Assembly (NCBI RefSeq): GCF_022179645.1
Contig: NZ_BPRA01000009.1
Span: 124,001 to 188,000, forward strand
Length of the DNA: 64,000 nucleotides
Reading direction: 5' to 3'
From: Methylobacterium thuringiense
GTDB taxonomy: Bacteria; Pseudomonadota; Alphaproteobacteria; Rhizobiales; Beijerinckiaceae
Shown here: piece after piece, positions 57,477-64,000 of the stretch
How positions within the stretch are numbered: the first letter of the stretch is position 1
Layout of the letters: each line of letters starts with the position of its first letter
Translations under genes and position numbers: made by a program
The notes under the pieces: generated by a model
What the model saw: only the letters and a program-made list of their open reading frames with translations
Database searches by the model: none
What the model was told of the DNA's origin: nothing

Positions 57477-58644
57477 CACAGTACACGACTCACGGGGATC
57501 GAAGGCGTTTTGGGCAGCTTTCGGACCATAGGGCTGCGGCGGTGTCGGGGGTATTGATGAGGGCGCTTCGGAGGGCATCGAAGCCTGTGCGGAACCAGGA
57601 TTTCCGGCGTCGGCCATGCGTCTTTCGCGCGATGGCCTTCATCCCCATGCTGTCGGTCGCAGATTTGTAGATCCAGGTCATCGCCAGCGTCAGGACTGCG
57701 GTGAGGGTGTCGATCTTGGCTGGATCGGTCAGGTGGGTGTCCTCCAGGTTGAGGCCGCGCGTCTTGGCGTCGCCGAAGAGGCATTCTATCCCCCAACGCC
57801 TTCTGTAGGTTTGGAGCGCCCGGCGCGGCTCGGGGCTGTTGGTCACGACGATCAACCATTCGCCGCCTGCGAGACGCTTGGCGGCCAGCCGCACCGGCAA
57901 GCGGCTGTCAGGCAGGAGCAGGTCGAGCGTGTGGATCGCGTGACGGGCGCGCTTGGTGCGCAGCAGGGTCGCGATCGACCAAGCGCTTCCATCGGTGAGC
58001 GCCATCACCAAGTCTTGCCGGACCCTGATGGCGAAGGGCACCCGGCTCTCGACCAGGAAGCGCATCCAATCGGCGCCGATGAACTCGCGGTCGGCCAGGA
58101 GCAGGTCGATCGAACTGGGTTCGAACAGGGCGAGATAGCGCTGCAGCAGGGCGATGCGCTGGTGCGTGTTGCTGTTGCCTGGATGGCTGAGAACGGACCA
58201 CAGCAGCGGCACCCGAAAGCGGCGCGTGACGATGGCCAGCACCAGGACGTTGATGTCCTTGCGGCCGAGCTTCCAATTGGTGCGATCGAGCGCCAGGCAT
58301 TTGGGCCGTGATAGCTTCAGCATGCGCACCACGATGGCGGCGATCACCGCCTGATCGAGGCGCACATACTGGAAGAAGCGTTGCAGGCGGCGGTACTTCG
58401 AGGCGTGGCAGGCCGATCCGTGACAGTGGCTTGCGATGTGCGTGAGGTTCACTGTCCGGCCATGGATCAGACCGATCAGCAACGTGCTCAACGTCTCGAG
58501 ACGCGATTTGCTCAGGCCCAGATGCGCCGATAGGCTTCCGATCAGGGCGGTGCGGAGACACAAGGACATCGCGGGATCCCTTTGGCGAGGAATCCTTCAG
58601 TCCACCACTTCACACCGCCCGCCGCCACACTGTCGTGTACCGTG
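57477..58644 (-). mobile_element. IS4-family insertion sequence with 9-bp target duplication
   Basis: The element is 1168 bp with terminal inverted repeats CACAGTACACGACT / CACGGTACACGACA (12 of 14 matches). CGTTGTGAC flanks both sides (57468-57476 and 58645-58653), a 9-bp target duplication. One transposase gene fills it. The intact duplication and clean ends suggest recent insertion. Confidence 0.88.
57490..58569 (-). CDS. IS4-family transposase
   Basis: A 359-residue DDE transposase. Asp in CLALDRTNWKLG, Asp in LLLADREFIG, and the YRRRWGIECLFGDAKTRGLN segment with the Y-(2)-R-(3)-E-(6)-K signature mark IS4. The stop codon touches the left inverted repeat. The gene is intact, with AAGGGA before the ATG, and is probably active. 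Its GC content is higher than the surrounding island, so the IS came from a GC-rich host. Confidence 0.9.
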   Translation of the reverse strand: MSLCLRTALIGSLSAHLGLSKSRLETLSTLLIGLIHGRTVNLTHIASHCHGSACHASKYRRLQRFFQYVRLDQAVIAAIVVRMLKLSRPKCLALDRTNWKLGRKDINVLVLAIVTRRFRVPLLWSVLSHPGNSNTHQRIALLQRYLALFEPSSIDLLLADREFIGADWMRFLVESRVPFAIRVRQDLVMALTDGSAWSIATLLRTKRARHAIHTLDLLLPDSRLPVRLAAKRLAGGEWLIVVTNSPEPRRALQTYRRRWGIECLFGDAKTRGLNLEDTHLTDPAKIDTLTAVLTLAMTWIYKSATDSMGMKAIARKTHGRRRKSWFRTGFDALRSALINTPDTAAALWSESCPKRLRSP

Positions 58645-58750
58645 CGTTGTGACCCTAAATCGGGCCTAAGTCCCTGAGCTTGCGGACAAACCCTCCGATT
58701 ATGAAAGCCGAGACGTGAGCACGGCAAGCCACCGTATGGATGCCCGCTTC

Positions 58751-58799
58751 CTCTAGGGGGGGGCGTTGTGACCCTAAATCGCAATTAAGCCTCTGATCG
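58751..58799. repeat. Second copy of the sequence targeted by the IS
   Basis: CTCTAGGGGGGGGCGTTGTG followed by ACCCTAAATCG matches the IS target once the IS is removed (57454-57476 joined to 58654 onward). The two copies would lie about 120 bp apart. Their role is unknown; operators or recombination sites are possible. Confidence 0.6.
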
Positions 58800-58835
58800 A
58801 AAAGACGATTTAGCCGATTGGCGTGCGTAGGCCTC

Positions 58836-58904
58836 TCAGGATGCCCCAGGACGGCCTTCGAGCTTCGCCATCACCCTTTAGACCTGCACGGCGCTCCACT
58901 GGCT
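58836..58904 (-). pseudogene. Relic of the 3' end of a serine recombinase gene
   Basis: Read on the minus strand it gives SQWSAVQV, a stop, then RVMAKLEG and RPGAS with a final stop. This is a decayed copy of the C-terminal QWSAVQVSRVLTRLEG...GNPGAS of the intact recombinase at 59298-60023. The surrounding gap (58654-58998) holds no other gene. Confidence 0.7.
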
Positions 58905-58998
58905 ACGCTTCAATCCCAACGGCAAGCTATCAGTACGAAAGCGCACAAATCCGAGCTTGCGTCTAGACAGGCGATTTCGTCACACGCAGTCTTTAGAC

Positions 58999-59259
58999 AT
59001 GTCTCGCAAGCGAATCACCCGGGATGACCCTATAGGCTCTCCGTTTGGCCTTGAAGTATATCGTACAATGCTATTCACGATGCACCAGACAATTTTGCTT
59101 GAAGAAGGACTCGCTGACAGCCTGTATAAACTAGCTCTTACACTTGAACACGAAGGAAATTACAACGGAGCGGATGACGCAATGGCGTCTTCAAGATGGC
59201 ATCGGGTTGGCGCTATTCAAATGCGAGCGCTTCTAGAGGCAGCAGGCCTAGAAATGTAG
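58999..59259 (+). CDS. Small hypothetical protein
   Basis: An 86-residue protein starting MSRKRITRDDP with VYRTMLFTMHQTILLEEGLA, SLYKLALTLEHEGNYNGAD and HRVGAIQMRALLEAAG, all predicted helical. No signal or membrane segment. No clear ribosome-binding site precedes the ATG. It sits in the island between the recombinase relic and the intact recombinase, which is convergent. Function unknown. Confidence 0.5.
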   Translation: MSRKRITRDDPIGSPFGLEVYRTMLFTMHQTILLEEGLADSLYKLALTLEHEGNYNGADDAMASSRWHRVGAIQMRALLEAAGLEM

Positions 59260-59297
59260 GCAGACGGGATGAGCGATGTGGGCGTCTCTGTGATTCG

Positions 59298-60023
59298 CTA
59301 GGATGCCCCAGGGTTGCCCTTACGAGCCTCGCCAAGGCCTTCCAGCCTCGTCAGCACCCGAGACACCTGTACGGCGCTCCACTGGCCTCCACGGGCTGTC
59401 TCGATGCCTCTGACGTTTAGATCAGCCGCTATGTGCCTCAAGGAAGCCCCGTCACGGTGTAGGTCCAGCACGAGGTGCCCAAGATCTTCAGCCCGCTGAG
59501 TGGCCTTCTCAGTCCTCTTGGCCACGCTCGCAGCTACCCCCATGGCTCTGATGTCGTGGATGTTGCCTCTATCGCCACCGAGCTTGGTCCCCCGTGCCTT
59601 AGCCGCTGCAAGGGCAGCCTTGGTCCTCGCCGAGATCATCTGGCGTTCCGCCTGAGCGACCACCGCCATGATGTGGATCGTAAGTTCGTTCGCATCGGGC
59701 ATGTCAGCAGCGACAAACCGAAGGCCCATACGCTTCAGGTCGCCCTCAAGCCTAAGCAGGAACGCTGCATCCCTGGAAAGCCTGTCGAGCTTCGCAATGA
59801 CGAGGGTCGCGTTGTGCAGCCTACAGAGCCTCAGGGCCTCGCCGAGCTTCACACGGTCATTCTTGCCACCGCTCTCCACCTCAACGACCTCAGCCACAAG
59901 GGACCATTGCCCCCCGTTGAGATACCCGGCGACCGCCTCACGCTGAGCTTCAAGCCCTAGCCCTGAGCGACCCTGTTTTTCTGTAGAGACCCGGAGATAC
60001 GAAACGAACTTGCCCTGAGCCAC
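59298..60023 (-). CDS. Serine recombinase (resolvase/invertase family)
   Basis: A 241-residue recombinase. The catalytic Ser is in SYLRVSTEKQGRSGLGLEAQ, with ATLVIAKLDRLSRDAAFLLRL and FVAADMPDANELTIHIMAVVAQAER following. The C-terminus has a helix-turn-helix (SLRHIAADLNVRGIETARGGQWSAVQV). The small size fits resolvases and invertases more than large integrases. It starts at GTG after GAGGTAAGC. A partner site is not seen. It may resolve multimers or invert DNA in the island. Confidence 0.9.
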   Translation of the reverse strand: MAQGKFVSYLRVSTEKQGRSGLGLEAQREAVAGYLNGGQWSLVAEVVEVESGGKNDRVKLGEALRLCRLHNATLVIAKLDRLSRDAAFLLRLEGDLKRMGLRFVAADMPDANELTIHIMAVVAQAERQMISARTKAALAAAKARGTKLGGDRGNIHDIRAMGVAASVAKRTEKATQRAEDLGHLVLDLHRDGASLRHIAADLNVRGIETARGGQWSAVQVSRVLTRLEGLGEARKGNPGAS

Positions 60024-60208
60024 AGCTTACCTCGGGTGTTACGTCGAGCCCTACGCTCGTTGCTGTTATTGTTACACCCTGATTTACCCGATTTCAATTA
60101 CCACCAAAGCAATATGATCAATAAAATTAGGCTATGACTCACGTTATCTAGGTTGATCTTAAGGATTTCTCGATTAAAGTGGTGATCTAAATCAGATCGG
60201 AGCAAAAA

Positions 60209-60364
60209 ATGGCTTGGGTTATAGGTCTTGTCGCAATGCATATTATCTTCGTGCTTTCGGGCAAACTCTTTGGCAACCCCGTGGCATTCATCGGAGTGGC
60301 CTACCTAGGCATCTGTGTGGCACTGCTTGGAAGCATCGTCTTGAAGGCTGCCGGTTTAAACTGA
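60209..60364 (+). CDS. 51-residue two-helix membrane protein
   Basis: An ATG with GGAG seven bases upstream opens a 51-residue frame with two hydrophobic segments (VIGLVAMHIIFVLSG and FIGVAYLGICVALLGSIVL) joined by KLFGNPVA. It is a plausible small inner-membrane protein, divergent from the serine recombinase. No family recognised. Confidence 0.55.
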   Translation: MAWVIGLVAMHIIFVLSGKLFGNPVAFIGVAYLGICVALLGSIVLKAAGLN

Positions 60365-60949
60365 GGGCACACCCAAGGGTCAGCCTAATGTCTGACCGAA
60401 TGCCCTACGGATTACTGACATCATCATTCAGAGCCGAGCCCCGAGCGTTCGCCCGGCCTGACACTACGACCCCCCTCCATAGTCCGCCTGCCGTCCACCT
60501 GGGCATAGTCGCCGGGACTCCGTGGGTCCCCTCTAGGCCCCTTCGTTCTGGACCAAGGCAGGCCCCCGGCTTTCAAATTCCCGGTAAAGCCTCGCGTTGT
60601 TGTTCGACCTTGGAGCGTTGCGTGAACGTGGGGGATTCCACGGCCCCTCTTTGGGTCCTTCCGCAACGGGTCCCTCCAATGGCAAAATCACCAGCGGCCC
60701 TTTGGATCGCTCAGGGAAACCGCAGGGGGCCGAAAGGTTCGGTGGGACACCCATGAGCCGCTACGGCAGAGTAGTGGACACCCTCAGCAACCTATTGATA
60801 TCCAAGCAATGTGTTGAGGACTTGCAATCCTCGCACTGTGGTATTCAATAACAATTCGTATGTATATCAGATTTACTCTTGTCTACCCGTGGCTATCATG
60901 TTATAGAGTCGGCGTTCGATAGAACAATAGGGCGTAAAGGGACTAAGTT
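60365..60949. other. 585-bp GC-rich stretch without a convincing gene
   Basis: The first 400 bp are GC-rich and full of C and G runs, unlike the AT-rich island around them. Open frames exist on both strands, but they have Pro/Gly/Arg-rich shadow-like composition and no good ribosome-binding sites. A short CCCCCGGCTTTCAAATTCCC stretch recalls a tRNA T-arm but no cloverleaf forms. It may be a structured RNA or decayed sequence. Unassigned. Confidence 0.4.
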
Positions 60950-61165
60950 ATGATCGTGGACCTGATTTATGATGGGGCCGACCTCAATGAGGATGGCAGC
61001 GTAACACCTATGGCGCTTCAAGCTGCTACGCACCGGGCCCGGGATTGGCTTGGATGTCTTGCGATGAAGATCGGTCAAATGATCGATGGCGTACTCATGA
61101 TTTATGGGCACGATGATATAGCTTTTGCTTTCGATGAGATGCCCGATGAGTTCGTCTTAATCTGA
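60950..61165 (+). CDS. Small acidic hypothetical protein
   Basis: A 71-residue protein (MIVDLIYDGADLNEDGSVTP) with ATHRARDWLGCLAMKIGQMI and an acidic tail (DDIAFAFDEMPDEFVLI). AAGGGA lies eight bases before the ATG. No domain recognised. It precedes the MarR-like gene by 62 bp on the same strand. Confidence 0.55.
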   Translation: MIVDLIYDGADLNEDGSVTPMALQAATHRARDWLGCLAMKIGQMIDGVLMIYGHDDIAFAFDEMPDEFVLI

Positions 61166-61227
61166 TCACACACCGAGAGGGACCTTACAGGCTTCTCTTT
61201 ACGTCAACGCATATTGAAAGCTATTGC

Positions 61228-61623
61228 ATGGAAGCTACTATGGCCCTTTCGGCACCTCCGGTCTTCACCTTGGACGGCAACGATCTTCGCGCGCTCACCA
61301 GACTGAATTGGACCGTTGAGACCGTCCGTCGTGTGGCCCCGAACATGCCCCTCGGGTATCTCCACATGCTGCTATGGGTGTCGATGAAGCCGGGCCTTGG
61401 GCCCACCGAGTACGCCAAGCCCACAGGAACGACACAGCCGATAGCGTCTCGGGTACTCCTTGAGATCGGGCCTCAGGCCAGAGAGCGCCAAGAGCCTCTC
61501 AATCTCGTGTCACGCTGCGTAAGCCCTCATAGTCTCAGGCAGGTGGAGTATCGCTTGACGCCTAAAGGAGAGGCCTTGGTTCGGAGAGTTACGGAGATAA
61601 TGCGCCCGGAAAATCTTCGATAA
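61228..61623 (+). CDS. MarR-like winged-helix regulator
   Basis: A 131-residue protein. The core YLHMLLWVSMKPGLGPTEYA, a recognition-like QPIASRVLLEIG and the wing-like LRQVEYRLTPKGEALVRRV follow the MarR wHTH pattern. It probably binds DNA as a dimer and controls island genes. A second ATG four codons in is possible. Ligand unknown. It is the only obvious transcription factor in the island. Confidence 0.68.
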   Translation: MEATMALSAPPVFTLDGNDLRALTRLNWTVETVRRVAPNMPLGYLHMLLWVSMKPGLGPTEYAKPTGTTQPIASRVLLEIGPQARERQEPLNLVSRCVSPHSLRQVEYRLTPKGEALVRRVTEIMRPENLR

Positions 61624-61901
61624 GTTCAACCTGCGGGCCTACAGCACCTCGATTATCATCTCTCGGCTGACGGCTTGAAGCTTGCCGAGAAACTGGCGGG
61701 TATCGTGGTTGGCCGGGGTCATTAGATTTGAAACGCCGCCGTAAATCCGAATGCCATAATTAAGAAAATCATAAATGTACGTTATCGTACAATCCATCAA
61801 GGGTCAGTTAGCTACGGTTGACCCACCTGCATCAGAAATTAACTTCACGGCTTTGTCTCCGAGAACACCGAGTCCGTCGGTCAGCTGTGGGGTTCGTGAA
61901 A

Positions 61902-62156
61902 ATGCCGCGCTATTATTTTGATGTAACCGACGGCACCGAAATACGTGACGAAATCGGTCGTGAACTTGAAGAGGGCTCAATCCTTCGCGCAGAGACACTT
62001 CAGACAGCAGCAAGGCTTCTCATTGCAGAAGCTGAAGATTCAAAAGAAACTACGCTAGTCCTCACGGTTCGCGATGAGGCGAATGCTATCCCTCTAAGGG
62101 TTCGCTTGGCGTGTCAGTTGGAAAATATTCGGGATGATCCACAGCAAGCTGAATGA
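61902..62156 (+). CDS. DUF6894-like protein
   Basis: An 84-residue protein opening MPRYYFDVTDGTEIRDEIG, the typical start of DUF6894 proteins that are abundant in methylobacteria and rhizobia. The middle is helical (AETLQTAARLLIAEAEDS) and the end has VRDEANAIPLRVRLAC. Function unknown. Its last 71 bp overlap an opposite-strand frame that also looks coding. Confidence 0.75.
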   Translation: MPRYYFDVTDGTEIRDEIGRELEEGSILRAETLQTAARLLIAEAEDSKETTLVLTVRDEANAIPLRVRLACQLENIRDDPQQAE

Positions 62157-62268
62157 GTACCATTTCAAGCAGGACACGAACACGGAAGTATCCGGTCGAT
62201 CCAAGCTTGTCCTTAGCATCACTAATTAGCCTAATAAGCTCACTTATGTTGGGCGGTTCATTAGACAT
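62086..62268 (-). CDS. Possible small protein antisense to DUF6894 gene end
   Basis: A 60-residue frame with AAGG upstream of the ATG. Its composition is protein-like: NISELIRLISDAKDKLGSTG, FRVRVLLEMVLIQLAVDHPE. It is convergent with and overlaps the 3' end of the DUF6894 gene by 71 bp. No family recognised. It is kept because it reads more like protein than the competing plus-strand frame at 62153-62347. Confidence 0.45.
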   Translation of the reverse strand: MSNEPPNISELIRLISDAKDKLGSTGYFRVRVLLEMVLIQLAVDHPEYFPTDTPSEPLEG

Positions 62269-62544
62269 ATCGAGCCTTATTGATCAGCATGTGGTCGCAA
62301 AGGCAAATATATTGAAAAACAAGAGCAGGGAATCTTTCATACTCTGACTTAACAGCCCATGATACTAAATGCGACATTTCACCGCATGAATTATGTAAGG
62401 TTGATTTTAGCCATCAATTAAAATTCGGCACAACCTATAATATATTATAACATAATTAATTTAATAAACCGAAGTTTTGGTCTCGCGATATTTTTCTACA
62501 TAATACTAGTATGCCAATTTATATTAAGTATATTTTATCATAAG

Positions 62545-63552
62545 TTAGGTATGAGAATTTCTATTAAGCTTCTCAGCCACATCCTCAGGTCTCAAGTGAG
62601 TGTACCGCATCAACATGCGGGTGTCTCGGTGTCCACTGATTAGGGCAACCTCGGGGATGCTCAGGCCCATCTCAAAGAACCGTGAGACCGCTTCGTGCCT
62701 CAGGTCGTGGTACCGGAAGTCAGGTAGGGAACACCGTCTCATCACGAAGCGCCACGCCGTCTTTATGGCATCCTCCGTGGTCGGGAACACAGCTACGTCA
62801 GGGCCCGCACTCTCAGGCCTGCGCTCAGCGAGGATCACCAGGGCTCTTGTGGTCAACGGGATGGTCCGAGGATGGCCATTCTTCGCCACGGGGATGTGTA
62901 GGGTCCGCTTCGCAGCGTTGATGTGTCGCCACCGTAAGGCCAGCACCTCCCCCCGCCTCATGGCCGTCTCAACGCCGAATTCCACCATTGCCAGGATGTA
63001 GCGATTTCGGGACCGCAGGCAGGCATCCCTCAGTTGCTCCCATTCCCCCGCGTCTAGCCGTCTGGATCGTGCGTTGGACACCACGGGCTTCTGTACGAGG
63101 GCAAAGGGGTTCTCAGCGATAGGGATGCCCCAGACCTTCCGTGCGACCTCAAAGGCGTGCTGATACATGCCCAGTTCGCGGTTGATGCTGCCGGGCTTGA
63201 TCGTCTTCAGTCGTGTGTCTCGGTGATGGGCCACCTTTGCCACCGTGAGGATACTCAGAGGCACCTTCGCGATGGGATGCTTGAGTAACACCCTGACTGC
63301 CATGCCTTCCCTGACGGCCCCTTTTTTCGTTGGTGTAATTTCATCACGATACCGCTTCAGGATGCACCCTACAGTCAGATCGTCGAGAGCCTTCAGGCCC
63401 ACCGGGAGGCCCCTACGGTCGGCTTCAGACTCAATCTGGCGTGCCCAGGTCTGAGCATCGGCCTTCGTCAGGAATGACCGGGTGAGGGCAGGGGAGCCCT
63501 TACGTCTGACCTGTACGTGCCACCTATCGTTCCGCTTCCTGATCGTTGCCAT
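62545..63552 (-). CDS. int: Tyrosine integrase of the island
   Basis: A 335-residue tyrosine recombinase: N-terminal arm and SAM-like domain (RKGSPALTRSFLTKADAQTW), then catalytic Arg in ETAMRRGEVLALRW, HDLRHE (H-x-x-R), SGHRDTRMLMRYTH with the second His and the nucleophile Tyr. It lies next to the right attachment repeat and faces into the island, as expected for a self-encoded integrase. The lpd 3' end is its likely target. ATG 63552 gives the standard N-terminus MATIRKRND. The 197-bp gap downstream is extremely AT-rich and empty. Confidence 0.94.
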   Translation of the reverse strand: MATIRKRNDRWHVQVRRKGSPALTRSFLTKADAQTWARQIESEADRRGLPVGLKALDDLTVGCILKRYRDEITPTKKGAVREGMAVRVLLKHPIAKVPLSILTVAKVAHHRDTRLKTIKPGSINRELGMYQHAFEVARKVWGIPIAENPFALVQKPVVSNARSRRLDAGEWEQLRDACLRSRNRYILAMVEFGVETAMRRGEVLALRWRHINAAKRTLHIPVAKNGHPRTIPLTTRALVILAERRPESAGPDVAVFPTTEDAIKTAWRFVMRRCSLPDFRYHDLRHEAVSRFFEMGLSIPEVALISGHRDTRMLMRYTHLRPEDVAEKLNRNSHT

Positions 63553-63564
63553 CGGTGTCGGTCT

Positions 63565-63594
63565 CACTGTGCCACATTTGTGCCAGCGAGTTCC
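63565..63594 (+). repeat. Arm-like repeat a, right end
   Basis: Matches 52847-52876 in 26 of 30 positions. It overlaps the integrase upstream region, so it may combine recombination and int-promoter control. Confidence 0.6.
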
Positions 63595-63613
63595 GGTGGT
63601 GATTTTCTAGATA

Positions 63614-63633
63614 CTCCTCAGGTTGACCGGGCG
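63614..63633 (+). repeat. Arm-like repeat b, right end
   Basis: Partner of 52773-52792 (16 of 20 matches), placed between repeat a and the right attachment repeat. Confidence 0.5.
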
Positions 63634-63683
63634 ATCAAGCATTCCGACCGCTATGTGTCTCGCCTTACTCGGCTTTTGGTCAT

Positions 63684-63806
63684 GTCGCCATGAACCTCGA
63701 GACCACCGAGGAAGACCTGATGCACACGGTGTTTCCGCACCCGACGCTTTCGGAGATGATGCACGAGAGCGTGCTGGATGCGTATGGGAAGGTGATCCAT
63801 TCGTAG
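63684..63806 (+). pseudogene. Truncated lpd 3' end with right attachment repeat (attR)
   Basis: It codes the last 40 residues of dihydrolipoamide dehydrogenase (VAMNLETTEEDLMHTVFPHP onward to KVIHS and stop) with no 5' part or promoter. The first 116 bp duplicate 52609-52724. This is the original chromosomal end of lpd left behind by integration. Confidence 0.9.
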
Positions 63807-63821
63807 GGTCGGGTACCCGCG

Positions 63822-63918
63822 CCGTCATCGCGAGCCGAAGGCGAAGCGATCCAGGGCCGGCTCCCCGATGGTCTGTGCGTGGCCCTGGATTGCTTCGCTG
63901 CGCTCGCAGGGACGACGG
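63822..63918. repeat. Dispersed palindromic repeat
   Basis: The arms, from CCGTCATCGCGAGCCGAAGG to the complementary GCTTCGCTGCGCTCGCAGGG, surround a 22-nt centre. Same family as at 39944 and 7262. It marks return to ordinary chromosome. Confidence 0.75.
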
Positions 63919-63931
63919 AGGACCACTCACC

Positions 63932-64000
63932 TCAATGCCGCGTCTCGTCGTCCGGCAGCGCCACCGGCTCGGCCACGAGCGCATCGGTCAGCGGAAACTC
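63932..64000 (-). CDS. C-terminal end of an unidentified gene (cut by window)
   Basis: The last 22 codons of a minus-strand frame that continues past the window: EFPLTDALVAEPVALPDDET then RH and stop. Composition is protein-like. Too short to identify. It converges on the lpd remnant. Confidence 0.45.
   Translation of the reverse strand, partial: EFPLTDALVAEPVALPDDETRH

Larger units (their letters stand above)
52609..63799. mobile_element. Integrative genomic island in the 3' end of lpd
   Basis: The region between two 116-bp direct repeats of the lpd 3' end (52609-52724 and 63684-63799) is about 11.1 kb. It is clearly more AT-rich than the flanking chromosome and carries a tyrosine integrase just inside the right repeat. 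It also has an ImmA/IrrE peptidase, a polymerase-like protein, a serine recombinase, a MarR-like regulator, DUF6894 and an IS4-type insertion. No capsid, tail or conjugation genes are seen. Chromosomal sequence resumes with a methylobacterial palindromic repeat. Confidence 0.88.

Noticed and set aside
60540-60620. A T-arm-like string suggesting a tRNA gene
   Set aside because: No acceptor, D-arm or anticodon stem can be paired around it on either strand.
62153-62347. A 64-codon plus-strand frame after DUF6894
   Set aside because: Ser/Leu/Ile-rich shadow-like composition; the opposite-strand frame has better codon sense and a ribosome-binding site.

Overview
The window reads as the chromosome of a GC-rich alphaproteobacterium, most likely Methylobacterium/Methylorubrum or a close relative. 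This is inferred from gene families and codon composition, not from a database search. Most of it (1 to about 52.7 kb) is dense core chromosome. From about 52.7 to 63.8 kb lies an AT-richer integrated genomic island. A last chromosomal sliver follows to 64 kb.

Left part. A minus-strand run holds ygfZ, tag, an HD hydrolase, a small tyrosine phosphatase-like protein and xseB. It diverges from a plus-strand dihydroorotase. Then come small envelope proteins, a NUDIX hydrolase, an SDR oxidoreductase, pdxH, a DnaJ-like co-chaperone, fabI, an AAA ATPase and PPK2. After these sits a 1362-residue Pls/PosA-type NRPS-like enzyme (adenylation, carrier, then membrane/hexapeptide module).

Iron-sulfur cluster assembly. 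A SUF operon runs from 22.2 to 29.8 kb: NifS/IscS-like desulfurase, sufB, sufC, sufD, sufS, a DUF59 SufT-like gene and an A-type carrier. It has no iscR. Two spaced TTAGAA-n-TTCTA palindromes lie upstream and look like iron-control (Irr-box) elements. A DUF559 nuclease-like gene, bounded by GC-rich palindromic repeats, sits between sufD and sufS.

Middle part. It carries a GGDEF protein, a DEAD-box RNA helicase, a beta-barrel porin, an orphan polysaccharide ABC permease, a DegP/HtrA protease, a DUF4926/DUF6883 gene pair, an aldo/keto reductase, kdsA, queF, eno, ftsB and the pyruvate dehydrogenase operon (pdhA, pdhB, pdhC, lpd). The pdh operon is interrupted by a secreted protein, DUF5076, Uma2 and a second repeat-bounded DUF559 gene.

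Island. About 11.1 kb is inserted in the 3' end of lpd. The last 116 bp of the lpd coding region (one mismatch) recur at the far end next to a tyrosine integrase. The integration therefore restores the lpd reading frame and leaves a truncated 3' copy behind. Cargo includes an ImmA/IrrE-type peptidase, a protein with family-A-polymerase-like motifs, a serine recombinase plus a decayed relic of it, a MarR-like regulator, an IS4-family insertion sequence with a 9-bp target duplication, and several unknown small proteins. No virion or conjugation genes are visible. A satellite-like or mobilizable integrative element is the best guess. No tRNA, rRNA or CRISPR array was found.
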